64,000 nucleotides of DNA, taken from Stentor roeselii (Eukaryota > Ciliophora > Heterotrichea > Heterotrichida > Stentoridae). The stretch's first letter is position 1, and the number at the start of each line of letters is the position of its first letter. The notes beneath the pieces are model-generated. The model made no database searches, was not told the DNA's origin, and saw only the letters and a program-made list of their open reading frames with translations. The position numbers and the translations under genes are program-made. The stretch spans positions 1 to 64,000 of the forward strand of contig RSEH01000233.1 of assembly GCA_006503475.1 (NCBI GenBank). The letters are read 5' to 3'. Shown one piece after another: positions 9,421 through 20,700 of the stretch.

Positions 9421-11295
9421 ATGGAAGACTTATACTGCGGGGTCTGCAAGGCAGTGCCTAAATTTCCTCTTCTCCTTCCTTGCTGTTCGAGAACTATCTG
9501 CAAAGACCACAAATCATCAAAGTGTCAATTTTGTTCTACTTGTTTAGATGGTTTGAATGTTTCTAGTAATACTATTTTGATGCAGTTTTTTAACTCAAGA
9601 ATTTCTGAAATTTGTGATCGATGTGAAGAACTTCCTAGTAATGTCAGCTGTCATCAGTGCAGGGCTTCGCTTTGTAAGGAATGCTCTTTGTTTATTCATG
9701 CTGATGGAGTCTATGCCCGGCATGTCTTATCGAATTGTTCGCAACTTATCAATAGCTTTGATTTTAATGAAATTTGCTCTGCTCATAAACTTCCTCTTAA
9801 GTTTTTTTGTGAAAAAGATTGGATTCCTTTGTGTAGAAGGTGTAAAGATTCTCATGCTAATCATTCACCTGCTACTATTGAAGAGGTTTTTCATGCGAAA
9901 GTTGAGGAGTTTCAGGAGAAAATTGAAGGATTTGATAGAATGGCAACACAAGTAAACTCAAATCTAAACAGATGCCGAACCTTCCTAAACAACTTAAACG
10001 ACAACTACGACCTGAGCAAAACCAATTTACAAAAAAAATTCCACCAACTAAAGCAATCACTCGACTGGAAGCAAGAAGAAATCCTACGAGAAATCGAAGT
10101 GATATACAAAAGAAAGCAAATAGAAATCTCATACTTTCTAGACCCGCTAGAAAAAACCAAAGAAAAACTAGAAGAAATCTCAAAATTTCTCTCAACCTTA
10201 AAAAATCTATCCCCATCCTCAGTCCTATCAAACCTATCCTACATTTCCCATCTAATCTCCCAAGCAAGTCATTCAGACCCAGTTCTATTCCCAGGTTCAA
10301 AAATAAACTTTCCCGTAAAATTCGAGATCCAAGCCTTACAAAGCCAAATCGATTCTCTAATCATTTCCGACGACGCTCTATCAATAAACTCATCAGTTCT
10401 AAACACGAGTTCCCTTCCATCAACAACTCCTTCAATAATCAAATCTCCTCAACTTCGTATAAAAACAAGTGAAAAGCCTTCATCAACGACTCCAGTGAAA
10501 TCTCGTTCAAACTCTCGTGAGTCAATTCAAGGAAACTTAGAAGAAAACCCTTTAGAGCCTCGTTTATTTAAAAAAAAACTTCAAAGTGCGACAGCGATTC
10601 AAGTGTCTTGGACTCACCCTCCACGGGCAGTTCAGGGTCTTAATTATCATCTTGAATACGGTGTTGGCATGAAGCTGAACAACGTGGAGCAGTTCAGACA
10701 AGTCTACAAAGGAACTGCCCACACCTGCATCATCACTGACCTGCTTCCCAAGACTTCCTATCGCTTTCGAGTCGCTGCCGCCTTGGCCGAGACCAAAGGT
10801 GACTGGTCAGAAGTCGTCACAGTCCCAACTTTCGACTACCAAAAAATCGACCCCGGGTCTTTCGCGGCTCACGCAAGCGAAGTCCTTCGAGGACAGGAAA
10901 AATTTCTTCAATTTGACAAACCTGGACTGGTCCTTGCTGCGAATCCTTATTCTTTTGGAAGATATGCTTGGGAAGTCAAGATTTTTAATAATGCACTTTC
11001 ACCTGCTGATGGAAAAGTACTGAGAATTGGAGTCTGTGCAGCGAAAAGTAAAGTTGTTCATGGAATTGATGTTGAGTTTCAGGTACTTAGGGGAAATGCG
11101 AAGGTGAAGGTTAAGTTAGATGTTGAAGGAAGAGCTTTGAATGTGGTTAACTCTTGGAATGGAAGTGAATCGAATTTTTCATTGCCTGATGGGCCTTTGA
11201 TACCTGCAGTGCAGTATAAAAATAATAAGAATTGCACTGCTCCTGTTAGACTGGTTATTGATTTTGATGTTGACTACTCCGAAGCTATTGCTTAG
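9421..11295 (+). CDS. TRIM-like protein: zinc fingers, coiled coil, FN3, SPRY-like end
   Basis: The 624-residue protein starts with a Cys-rich RING-like segment (residues about 6-43). A B-box-like finger follows at about 65-110, then a clear B-box at about 118-150 (CSAHKLPLKFFCEKD, CRRCKDSHANH). A long coiled coil spans about 155-290 and a low-complexity linker follows. A fibronectin type III domain sits at about 385-475 (VSWTHPPRAVQGLNYHLEYG, TSYRFRVAAA). A SPRY/B30.2-like region (SFGRYAWEVKI, VLRIGVCAA) reaches the end. This order is that of TRIM proteins with FN3 and SPRY. The N-terminal RING is degenerate, so ligase activity is uncertain. No intron was seen. Confidence 0.85.
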   Translation: MEDLYCGVCKAVPKFPLLLPCCSRTICKDHKSSKCQFCSTCLDGLNVSSNTILMQFFNSRISEICDRCEELPSNVSCHQCRASLCKECSLFIHADGVYARHVLSNCSQLINSFDFNEICSAHKLPLKFFCEKDWIPLCRRCKDSHANHSPATIEEVFHAKVEEFQEKIEGFDRMATQVNSNLNRCRTFLNNLNDNYDLSKTNLQKKFHQLKQSLDWKQEEILREIEVIYKRKQIEISYFLDPLEKTKEKLEEISKFLSTLKNLSPSSVLSNLSYISHLISQASHSDPVLFPGSKINFPVKFEIQALQSQIDSLIISDDALSINSSVLNTSSLPSTTPSIIKSPQLRIKTSEKPSSTTPVKSRSNSRESIQGNLEENPLEPRLFKKKLQSATAIQVSWTHPPRAVQGLNYHLEYGVGMKLNNVEQFRQVYKGTAHTCIITDLLPKTSYRFRVAAALAETKGDWSEVVTVPTFDYQKIDPGSFAAHASEVLRGQEKFLQFDKPGLVLAANPYSFGRYAWEVKIFNNALSPADGKVLRIGVCAAKSKVVHGIDVEFQVLRGNAKVKVKLDVEGRALNVVNSWNGSESNFSLPDGPLIPAVQYKNNKNCTAPVRLVIDFDVDYSEAIA

Positions 11296-11325
11296 GATTG
11301 TATTTTAGTAATTTTGGTTATTATT

Positions 11326-12720
11326 ATGTGTAAGGGATGCTGTAAACTTCATCCGGTTTATCTTTTGGTTTTTTTGACTCTTGTTAATGTACTCATTTAT
11401 ACGGATAGAGGGGTACTTGCTGCTGTTGCTTCTACTATTGAGTCGAAAAAGGATGGATTGGGACTTGAGGTTCAGGAAATTGGAGCTGTCGGGTCGTTTT
11501 TTATGCTTGGGTATATTCTTGCTGGGCCTATCTTTGCTCATTATGCTCAGAGAAGCCACCCACTAAACCTGATAGCGATCGGTTTAGTAGTCTGGGGACT
11601 AGCGACATCAGCAACAGGTTATTCCAATTCCTTCTGGACACTATCTCTATCCAGAGCGCTAACAGGTGTAGGAGAGGCTTCATTTGTCTGTCTTGCACCT
11701 CCCTACATCCTAGACAACGCTCCACCCTCAAGTAAAACGACCTGGATCGCAATATTTTACTCAGCAATCTCAATCGGAAACGCCGTGGGGTACGTTTACG
11801 GTAACATCACAAATGAAGTTCTTCACGGTTGGTTTTGGCCTTTTTACATCGAGTCAATCTTAATAATCCCCTTCATTCTAGTCTGCATCTGTGGAAAAAA
11901 AGACCACATTCAAATAACCTCCGAAGAAACCCTGAAACCTGAAGTTTTTACCGTGACCCAGCAACTAAAAATCTTAGGAAAAAATTTAACTTACGACTTC
12001 CTCGTTCTCGGCTTCGCCGCCTTCATCTTCACAATGGGAGGCCTGAGCATGTGGGGTCCTTACATAGTCGAAAAGCTCTTCAACCAGACGGCAAGAACGG
12101 CGAACATGGTACTTGGAGTTATTATTTTAAGTTCAGGGATTTCAGGAACCCTTATCGGTTCTTTTGTTTTTGACTGTTTCATGAAAAAATACGTGGCTTT
12201 AGCTTCAGCTGGAAAAATTTCTAAGGAAACTTTGACGAACATTACAACAGAAAAGGCGAATTTTTTTCTAACAATCACGACTTTTTTTTCAATGGTCTTT
12301 GGAGTGGCTGGGTTACTTTTCGATGATTTTCTATTTTTCCAGGTTTGCATTTGGTTCTTTTTGTTCTTGATGTACATGTAAGAGATAGGAAGGAATAAAG
12401 GACCTGTGGCAATTGCTTTGATGAGTTGTGTTCCAAATCAACTTAGGGGCCAGGCTAATGCAATTGCAATTTTTTTCATGCATTTGTTTGGCGACTTCCC
12501 CTCGCCTTTCTTCATCGGGTATATTATTTCGTTTGATTTGTTTTGGGGAGTCATGGTCACTATTCTTTGGTTGTTTTGGGCTGTTTTTTTCTGGAGTCTT
12601 GCTTGGAATGTCTCTGTAAGGCTTATTTAGAGGTTTTATGGGAAAGATAATGGGTATATTTTTAAGAACTTCTGCAAAAGGCTTCAGGAAAATGACTTGA
12701 AACACTTAATTGGGGCTTAG
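11326..12720 (+). CDS. Spinster-type MFS transporter, three exons
   Basis: The gene is join(11326..12377,12393..12615,12631..12720) and encodes 454 residues. Two 15-nt introns hold the in-frame stops that otherwise split it. The protein has the twelve-helix MFS layout and spinster (SPNS) motifs: NVLIYTDRGVLAAV near the start, RALTGVGEASFVCLAPPYIL, and after the first intron NKGPVAIALMSCVPNQLRGQ and HLFGDFPSPFFIGY. Spinster proteins export sphingosine-1-phosphate or lysophospholipids, often from late endosomes or lysosomes; the substrate here is inference. Splicing across the first intron rebuilds the family motif MYMNKGPV exactly. Confidence 0.92.
12378..12392 (+). other. 15-nt intron 1 of the spinster gene
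   Basis: The sequence is GTAAGAGATAGGAAG. It introduces an in-frame TAA, and removal joins two halves of a conserved MFS motif. The usual internal TAA is TAG here. Confidence 0.88.
12616..12630 (+). other. 15-nt intron 2 of the spinster gene
   Basis: The sequence is GTAAGGCTTATTTAG, in phase 0, ending in an in-frame TAG. Without removal the protein loses its last 29 residues, which continue in the same frame. Confidence 0.85.
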
Positions 12721-12744
12721 ATGATTTTAATTAAGTTATTATAA

Positions 12745-14064
12745 ATGGAACCTACCAACGAACTGGAAAAGCCTGAAGAACTTGTTAGTCCTCCTGCTGA
12801 TGTCAAGGCCGTTGAGGAGAATAAGAAAAAGAAAAAGAGAAGGGCGAAGAAGAAGAAACCGGCTGATGGCGGACCTTCTGGTCAGGAAGCACCTTTGCCT
12901 GATGTGCCGATGTTTGATAAATTTCAGGATAATAGTCACCTGCGTCGAGTCAAAAACTGGTCATCAGATCCTTCCTACAAGCAGACATATCCTCCAACAG
13001 TTCCCATCTCCAAGCAATTCGCAGAAGGCACCTTTCCAAAAGGTGAGGAAATGAGCTACACTAGCCGAGAAACACAAGAAGAGCATCGAGAACGTGAACG
13101 AATGACGTTTTACAACTATGACTCAATGAGAAAAGCCGCAGAATGTCATCGTCAAATCCGAAGATGGGCTCAAAGTGTTCTAAAGCCAGGTATCGAGCTC
13201 CACGATTTCTGCGAAGAACTAGAAAACTACACCCGAACCCTTCTCGAAAACGACAGCGTAGAAGCCGGAGTAGGTTTTCCAACAGGTGTATCCTTAAACC
13301 ACTGCGCTGCTCATTACACTCCAAATCCAGGAGACAAGGTTTACTTAGGAGTTGACGACGTATGCAAAGTGGACTTCGGTACCCAAATAGGAGGACGTAT
13401 AATCGACTGTGCCTTTACCGTTGCCTTCAACCCAAGATACGACAATTTAATCCAAGCGACTCAAGAAGCGACAAACGAAGGACTTCGACAAGCAGGTATC
13501 GACGCAAGATTCAGTGAAATCGGAGCAGCGATTCAAGAAACAATGGAAAGTTTCGAGGTAGAGATCGATGGAAAGACTTATAAAGTGAAAGCAATTCGAA
13601 ATCTAAACGGACATCTAATCGAGCCTTATCACATCCATGCAGGAAAAAGTGTTCCAATAGTAAAAAACAACGACACTGGAAGAATGGAAGAAGGCGAAGT
13701 TTACGCGATTGAGACTTTTGGAAGTACTGGAAAAGGTGTTGTTCATGATGACATGGAATGTAGTCATCATATGCTTGATTATGAAAGTTATGGAAAACCT
13801 GTCGCAATTAGAGACCCTAAGGCCAGGGCACTTTTAAAACATATTGAAAAGAAATACGGGACTTTGCCTTGGTGCAGGCGACATCTTGCTCGTGATGGAG
13901 AGACTAAACATTTGATGCCTTTAAGAGGACTTATTAATGCTGGCATCGTTGTACCTTACCCGCCTTTATGTGATGTGAAAGGTTGTTACGTGTCCCAAAT
14001 GGAACACACGATCTTGCTGAGACCCACTTGTAAAGAAATCATCAGCAGAGGAGATGATTATTAG
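12745..14064 (+). CDS. METAP2: Methionine aminopeptidase 2
   Basis: This enzyme removes the initiator methionine from nascent proteins in the cytosol. The 439-residue protein has the type 2 hallmarks: a polylysine N-terminal block (residues about 27-38, [14 protein letters not shown]) and the pita-bread catalytic fold. The five metal ligands are visible at D210, D221, H290, E323 and E420, and the substrate histidine at H190. These sit at a near-constant offset from human METAP2. The motif [17 protein letters not shown] is intact. The start is ATG 12745, preceded by TTATTATAA and 24 bp after the transporter stop. No intron or lesion is seen. Confidence 0.97.
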   Translation: MEPTNELEKPEELVSPPADVKAVEENKKKKKRRAKKKKPADGGPSGQEAPLPDVPMFDKFQDNSHLRRVKNWSSDPSYKQTYPPTVPISKQFAEGTFPKGEEMSYTSRETQEEHRERERMTFYNYDSMRKAAECHRQIRRWAQSVLKPGIELHDFCEELENYTRTLLENDSVEAGVGFPTGVSLNHCAAHYTPNPGDKVYLGVDDVCKVDFGTQIGGRIIDCAFTVAFNPRYDNLIQATQEATNEGLRQAGIDARFSEIGAAIQETMESFEVEIDGKTYKVKAIRNLNGHLIEPYHIHAGKSVPIVKNNDTGRMEEGEVYAIETFGSTGKGVVHDDMECSHHMLDYESYGKPVAIRDPKARALLKHIEKKYGTLPWCRRHLARDGETKHLMPLRGLINAGIVVPYPPLCDVKGCYVSQMEHTILLRPTCKEIISRGDDY

Positions 14065-14092
14065 ATAAGTTAGATAGTCTGCTATAAACTTC

Positions 14093-16056
14093 ATGAAATC
14101 AAATTTCATTCAAGTTGTCTCTAATGTCGTTCCTAAAACACGAAAGGTTTTTGATGCACTTAATATTCCTTTTGGACTTGTCCTTACTCCTAACTTACAA
14201 ATGACTCTTCCTCGTGTACAGTTCCCGGTTGGTGCTATTGTCAGATGTTTAAGCTGCAACTCGTACTTGAGCCTTTATAGTTCTGTTGATTATTCAAGTA
14301 AAAACTGGAAATGCGCGATTTGCAGCTATGAAAATAACTTTCCTGATAATTATTTTCCTAGTCTTCACCCGAACCGGATAGAGATTTCTGCTCAAAATTA
14401 TGAGATTTATGCTGAAGAGAAGTATATGGAAAGAGCTCCTATGTGTCCTTGTTTTTTATTTATTTTAGACATCTCTGACCAGAACAACAGTTTTTTTCAA
14501 TCTGCAGTTATTAACATTCAAAACTCGTTGAAAAGACTTTTGAATGAAGAAAGAACTTTAGTCGGGTTTTTACTTTTTGGGCAAAATGTTCATATTGTCC
14601 GAAATTCTCCTGAGTTTCAAGTGGTTCAATACCCTGGAAGTCTTTCAAACCCATGGCTTCCTCTACCACCAGACCATCTCCTATTCAATTTTTTCGAAGA
14701 CCATTTGAAACTTTTCAATATCTTAGAAAAAATCAAGACTTTTCCATTAGAACCTTCAGGAAAAGCTTTTAAAAAAGCATTAAAAATCTCTCAATTAATT
14801 TTAGAAAACAACGGAGGAAAAATTCTCTGTTTTTTAAACAACCCAGTCCAAGAGTCCGAGCATCCAAAAAAGCTGACATTTTTACCAACAAACGATTTTT
14901 ACCACAAGTTATCTGAAGAACTAGTCGATTCTCTTATTTCCGTCGATCTTTTCATGGCAGGTAACAAATTCTGCGGTTTTTTCACCTACTGTGAAATGTC
15001 TCGTCGTACTGGAGGCGAGTCTTTTTACTACAAAAACTTCGAAGAAAGCCAAAACGAGTCCTTTCAAAGTAACCTTGACCGAGTCCTTCTCAGTGAAAAG
15101 GCCTGGGAGGCAGTTGTACGTCTTCGAGTCAGCACTGAATGGAAGCTTTACAACCACTACGGTCATTTTTCAGCGAAAAAAGACCTTCTCCACATTCCTT
15201 GCTATCAAAACCTCAGCTTAACTTTTGACCTTGCTCCGAAATTATTTGAAAATTCTGACAATTTCGTCACTTTTCAAGCTTCTTTGCTTTTCACGTCCTC
15301 TGAAGGCATTCGGATTATTCGAGTGATGAACTTTCAGGTCATGGCAGAAGACAACATCGACGAAATCTTAAAAAGTATCAACTGTGAAACTCTGGTAAAC
15401 TTGTACCTAAAGCATGCAGTTGGCCTTGCTTTTAAAAGAAGCATGATTCTAGCTGTTGGGAAATTTTTAGAAACGAAAACTACGGAAGTTCTAAAAGTTT
15501 GTCTTGTTGCTTTCGGAAAAATGCCTTTAAATCTCCAGGATTTCACTGTTCGGATGCTTGGACTTACGCGACATGAGCTTTTTTCAGCTTCTCATATTCC
15601 ATGTAGGTCTAAATAGACAACTCAAATTTGGACTTCTTTTCTTGCACGGCCTGGAAAATCATGTCTTTGGCTCCTGCTGAGACTTCTTGTTGGTCTTATC
15701 CTCAGCTTTTCAACTCTCAAGGCACTTTACTTAAACTCACTCGAAAAGTACTCAAGGAAGATTTATTTGTTTTAAATGACGGTCTTCAAATCGTGGCATT
15801 TTTCAGTAGTTTTTAAGAAGATTGCGAAAAAAATCAAGAAATTCAAGAAATTTTTAAAAGTCGATTGAAAAGTTTAAGGTATTCTGGAGGTTTTTTTCAA
15901 GAAATTATTGAAATTTCTGGAATTTCTTCTGAAAATTCGCAGTATTTTTTAAGTAGAGAGTTTTGGAAACGACTTGTTGAGGATAGGTTCAGTTCTTACC
16001 CAAGTCTTGTCGAGTTCGAAGCAGTGATGCGCAGGGTGGCTGAAAAAAGAATATAA
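14093..16056 (+). CDS. SEC24-like COPII coat subunit, three exons
   Basis: The gene is join(14093..15602,15617..15805,15821..16056) and encodes 644 residues. A zinc finger is visible near residues 44-70 (VRCLSCNSYL, WKCAICSYEN). The trunk domain follows (ERAPMCPCFLFILDIS) with the helical part after it. The tail (SCTAWKIMSLAPAETSCWSYPQLF) contains a gelsolin-like end. SEC24 binds cargo for ER export together with SEC23. The protein is shorter than animal SEC24 because the long Pro/Gln-rich N-terminus is missing. The two introns are 14 nt (15603-15616) and 15 nt (15806-15820); the 14-nt length is required to keep frame. SEC23 is a weaker alternative. Confidence 0.82.
15603..15616 (+). other. 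14-nt intron of the SEC24-like gene
   Basis: The sequence is GTAGGTCTAAATAG. It ends in an in-frame TAG, and the downstream exon is in a frame reached only if 14 (not 15) bases are removed. The internal TAA keeps its normal distance to the 3' end. The missing base lies between the 5' splice site and TAA. Confidence 0.7.
15806..15820 (+). other. 15-nt intron of the SEC24-like gene
   Basis: The sequence is GTAGTTTTTAAGAAG, with TAA at positions 9-11 and in frame. Removal joins two parts of one open frame. Confidence 0.85.
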
Positions 16057-16066
16057 TAAGTAAATA

Positions 16067-17269
16067 ATGACGGACCTTGAAATTGATAAAGACTTTTTGA
16101 ATGACTCTGAATCGAATGATGAGTTTGACAGAAAATTCGAGGACTCCATCGTCGCCCATCGCGAAAGCTCTCGACCGTCTAGTTCTTCGTCGAGACCGAA
16201 GACCGCCTCGAGGTACCGCGATGAGAGTGAGTCTAGAACTAACCTTGTATCGACTAATACTTATCAAATTTATTTGAGACTTGCTAAGTTTATTGCTTTT
16301 AAGAAAATTTCTAGGAATGAACTTGGGTTTAAACTTGGAGACTACTTTACTGCGAATAAGTTGAAAGAGGTTTTTTTGGCTCTTGGATTTGATATTAGTG
16401 AAGGGGAAGTTGTTTTTATTTTTAGAGACTCTGGAATACCCAAAACTGGAGTCTTGAGTCTTGCCTTGTTTTGCTCAAAGGTCATTGAAGAGGAAGAGTT
16501 AGAATCTGAAGATGAATTCACCGACGACAGTAACGATTTAACCAAAACTCTACTAAAAGAAGCTCAAGAGTTAATAGAAAAACCCTCAAGAACCAAAAAA
16601 TCAAAAAAGAAGAAAAATAAAGCCGGGGTTGCGAAAATTGAAAAATTTTCTAAAATTGAAAGGTCTGGAAAAAGTGAAAAAATGACTGGCAGGAGCTTTT
16701 CAAGAGGTTCGGCTTCACAGCGACCGCCTTCAGGGTTTTCAATGTTAAAAAATACTTTAAGCAGAAATTATTTAAAGGAGAATAAAGTGAAGAGCCATCA
16801 GGAAAAAGCTGAACTTCAAAATACTGCTAATCTTTATAGAAGGGAATTTGAATTTGATTGTATTCAGAAGATGGGAGAAGCCAATGAAATATTACAAAAT
16901 CATGGGTCTGATGTAAGTTATCGTTGTTTGAGGAAAGATGATAAGAATCTCATGTGCCATATTTACATTAAAGAAAAATTCCAAGAAGAAATTTCTCTTC
17001 AAAACTTTTTGAGAAAATGGAAAAAACTCAAAGAAAGAAAAGCCAAAATTCTTAAACCCCCTGCTTCTCAAACTAGTTCAAAAAGTGCGTCAATAAACAA
17101 CGCAAAAGTGAACAAAACAGAAAGGCAAGAAGAAGTAAAAAAGTTACTCTTAGAGACTCGAGAGTTGACAAACAGTTTGAAAGTCCAGGTGAAAATGTTA
17201 GAAGATAAAGGAATAGTAAGAAGAGTAGTAGAGAAGGATAGTTTAGTGATGCTTAATTCTAGGATGTAA
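16067..17269 (+). CDS. Hypothetical 400-aa Lys-rich protein with EF-hand-like region
   Basis: The start is ATG 16067, only 10 bp after the SEC24 stop. The N-terminus is acidic and Ser-rich. Residues about 65-140 look like a helix-loop-helix calcium-binding-type fold (FKLGDYFTANKLKEVFLALG, VVFIFRDSGIPKTGVLSLAL), but the loops lack canonical acidic ligands. A Lys/Ser-rich stretch with a short KKKKN run follows, then a helical C-terminus with coiled-coil tendency (about 340-390). Paired degenerate EF-hands followed by coiled coil are common in ciliate basal-body and axonemal proteins, but I cannot name a family. Confidence 0.75.
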   Translation: MTDLEIDKDFLNDSESNDEFDRKFEDSIVAHRESSRPSSSSSRPKTASRYRDESESRTNLVSTNTYQIYLRLAKFIAFKKISRNELGFKLGDYFTANKLKEVFLALGFDISEGEVVFIFRDSGIPKTGVLSLALFCSKVIEEEELESEDEFTDDSNDLTKTLLKEAQELIEKPSRTKKSKKKKNKAGVAKIEKFSKIERSGKSEKMTGRSFSRGSASQRPPSGFSMLKNTLSRNYLKENKVKSHQEKAELQNTANLYRREFEFDCIQKMGEANEILQNHGSDVSYRCLRKDDKNLMCHIYIKEKFQEEISLQNFLRKWKKLKERKAKILKPPASQTSSKSASINNAKVNKTERQEEVKKLLLETRELTNSLKVQVKMLEDKGIVRRVVEKDSLVMLNSRM

Positions 17270-17287
17270 TTTTCGAATTGATACAAA

Positions 17288-17677
17288 TTAATTACTTACC
17301 TTGAAAGTGAGACGAAACGTTCTTTGTGACTTGTTTCTTCTTTGAAGGAGTGAGGAGCAGGCTGTATTATTCATTTTTATTGTCTTGGTTGACTGGTCAA
17401 GTAATTCTGTGGGATTCAGGCTTAACTCTGCATTAAGTTTAGACATCAAATAGTTTAACTGTAGGTAATCTGGACTTTCTTTAGGCCTGTCGAATAAGCT
17501 TGAGACTGGAGTGACTGGACTTCTGCAACACAGCAGTAAAATCTTTTGTTTATCAAAGGAATGATGTCGCTTTTGTCTTCTTCCAATCTTAACACCTTCA
17601 ACATAAGTAATTGAACAGAATTTTTTTCTTATCTTTACTTTATCCTGGTCCTTGAGAACAGCTTTGGCACTTTCCAT
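17288..17677 (-). CDS. Hypothetical 129-aa basic protein
   Basis: The first ATG in frame is 17677, preceded on the sense strand by GTGAATAAT. The frame ends at TAA 17288, 18 bp from the stop of the convergent upstream gene. The protein is basic, with RRQKRHHSF and a Lys/Arg-rich tail, and two adjacent cysteines (LLLCCRSP). No known domain was recognised. Because it is short and unmatched it could be a rapidly evolving small protein. Its composition fits its coding neighbours. Confidence 0.6.
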   Translation of the reverse strand: MESAKAVLKDQDKVKIRKKFCSITYVEGVKIGRRQKRHHSFDKQKILLLCCRSPVTPVSSLFDRPKESPDYLQLNYLMSKLNAELSLNPTELLDQSTKTIKMNNTACSSLLQRRNKSQRTFRLTFKVSN

Positions 17678-17734
17678 ATTATTCACAGTTACCTCTTAAA
17701 ATTACTTAACTTCTAAAATAGTATCAAAAAACTC

Positions 17735-20700
17735 TTAAATGAGTATAATCCATAGAAAGACAATCAAGACAGCTGAGTGATTAATGCTAAAAGTTGACCT
17801 AGGAGGTTTCGGGTCAGTTGTCCAGACAAGTTTAACAACCTGACTATCATCCATTTTTTCAACATACCCAGGATTGTTATTAGTACAAATAACATACAAA
17901 TGATAAGTCGTATTATCATTAATCTGCGTAAAAGTCAAGTTATTCGTGATTCCAGCTGATGAAAACTGATAAGCAAGAAGAGCAGGCCGATTCAACCTAT
18001 CATTCCCATCAAAAACCTGAAACGCAAAAGGAATACCAGGATCTTGATCAGCAATCAAAGCAATAGCATAAACAAACCCATCTTCCTTCAAACTCGCAGA
18101 AAGCGAGATATTCCGATAGTCACTAGTTTCATTAACAACCGTTGGAAAAGCATCAAAAAAGCAAGGGTTAACCTTAACTTCTTTTCCATAAATCTTGAAG
18201 CTTTTATCAAAATTATTCAATTTTTTTTCAAATTCTTTCTGAAAACCTGCTAATCTTTGAATCATCTTAAAAGGTGAAGGATACTCTTCCGTATCAACCT
18301 TATCAATAATAAAAAAAGCAACTTCAGGCCATTGAGCTTGTAAAGAATAAACTTTATTCGAGTCCATCTGTAAAGTTTCTTCATAATTTCTAATAACTCT
18401 CCAATCATGAAGACTCAAGTAAAGTTGAATCACTTCTGAAGTCTTCAAGATTTCAACATCATTTAAATAAACTTGAGTAAACTTCAACCGAACCTGACTT
18501 GTTTTAAAGATTTGATCAGTATCAAAATCGATCTGAGAATAAGAAGAGCTTTGAACTCCAGTCAAGTCTTCGGCCCACAAAAACAAAGAATACCGAGTCG
18601 ACGCCTTCAGCCCTGTCAAGGTAAAAGTTGTGGTCGTCGAGCCTGCGACTCTTAAAGTTCCGTATCGAGTCTCAGTCGTCACAAAACTTGCAGGCCCTTG
18701 AGACTTGGTCTCTTTGAAAGAAGGAGGCTGGGTGCCTCGCAAGGCAAAGGCGTAGTAAACCCAACAGAAAATCGTAGTTGAAACTGTAAAAGTCGCATTT
18801 GTTCTACTTGTCTTTACCACCCCAGCACCCAGGACTTCAGGTAATAAAGACTCTTCTTGAACCTGAAAATTGATAAAGGACTTTAACAGGTTAAAAGCTT
18901 CTGCATTTGTACCTGAAAGTGATAAAGTCACTTTTGATTGCATTCTAGAAACATCTAAATTTACAGAAAGGGTGAAATTTTTAGAAAATTCTCCGGATTT
19001 GAAAGTTATTTCTTGTGATGATAACTCTACTCCTGTGATAGTGTCAGGAAGTGATAGGTGAATGATCAGGTCTTCGCTTGGGGCTTGGTCGAGTTGGATA
19101 ATGACTGGCAATGAGGAGAATCCTTTTGGAATCGGCATGATTTCTTCAGTTTTCACAGGAATCAAGTCGTCTTTTGTCACTTCAAACTTGGTTTTCAGTA
19201 AAGGAGTGTAAAAGGGTGGGTCTATTTCTCCTAAAATACTCCAGGTTATTATGTATTCTTTGTCTTCGCTGTTAAATGGAATGTTTATTCGGAAGAAGGT
19301 CTTTGATTCACCCAGGAGAAGAGGAATTTGGGATGGGATGAACTGAAATGGGTCACTTTTTGGAACTAGTGTCAGGTTTAAGGCTGATGGGTATGATAGG
19401 GTTATTGGGATAGGTTTTGAATAGGTACCTCTTCTTACGTAAAACTTTTCGTTGGTGTTTACGGAAAGAAGTGGCCCGCGGTAGTGGTACTGGAAACGAC
19501 TTGGATCGAGATTTGGGTATGAACGGGCAATAATCAAGTTATGAAAAGTATCAGCAGCTTCCACAGTAACATAATCCGCAAGTACATCAAAGAGTGGATT
19601 CGGCAATCCTTGAACCACGACCATTAAATTACCTTGAAAGCTGTTAGTCTGTCCTTCCATAACAACCTTCGAGTAAATAGTAGAGCATTTAGGAGTTCCA
19701 TTAGCCCAAAAGCTGCTGCTAGCGCAAGTTAAAAAGCTATCAGTAAGAACATAATCCTCAGAGAAGTCGACCCAAATCTGTCCTCCACTAAGAGTATCAG
19801 GAATGGTGAGATTACAAGTGACATTAAAACTCAAATCCTGGACTTCCCGAGCATAAAGACTTCCAGGCAAGCTTCTAATAATTTCCAAGTACTCCGGAGC
19901 ATCTTCTACCAAGACACTTCCAGCGAATTCATTTAATTCAATAAAAGTGTTTCCTTCGAGGATACCCAGCAAAAATTGCCCAGTTTTTCCTTGTCTAGGG
20001 TTAAAAATACCAGAAACATACAAAACAATTGAACATGAAGTGCAAGGAGAGAAAGAATCGTGTTTTTTTACTATCAAAGTCCAAGCGTGGAGTAGTTCGC
20101 ATTCTAAAAAACCTTGAAGGCCTTCTGACCAGCAGTGAAGGTTGTCGCCTAAGTGATGGTCGAAGTCTTCAGGAAATTTGATGATTATGTTTTGAGAAAG
20201 AGATACTCCTGATACGGGACTGAAGTAAAACTCGAATGTTGACTTTTCTGCCTCGTTTTTTGGGGAAAATAAAATGTTGGATACTTGCAGTTTACCTGCC
20301 TGGGAAGTGGTTGTTACTGTTGTTGAGATTGTTGAAGATGAAGTTGATTGGACTAGGACGTCGTCGTAGTAGCTGCTTAGGCCAAACGACTCACTTGTCC
20401 CTTCATCAAAGTTCTTCAGCCCAATAACTGAAACCGACAAGGGCTTATAAGGCAAGTCTTTATCCGTGATAATAAAAAGATCACTCGCTGAAACAGTACA
20501 ACTCGCAAAAGTCGTAACTTCTCCAGACAATCGGCATGTAGGTGAAGAAGGCAGACTTCCAAACTGTTTCAAAGGAAAGTCAATCTTTAAAGTAGACCCA
20601 GCTCCAAGTAACTCACTAGGAGTAAAAGTAAAAACATATTCCGCTGAAGCATTAGCATTAGTCGGAAATATTTCAATATTCAAAAATTCTAAATTTATCG

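Noticed and set aside
9875-10300. Open 141-codon minus-strand frame inside the TRIM-like gene
   Set aside because: It mirrors the coding strand's A/C-rich block, giving Leu/Arg/Phe-rich text; it lacks any motif.
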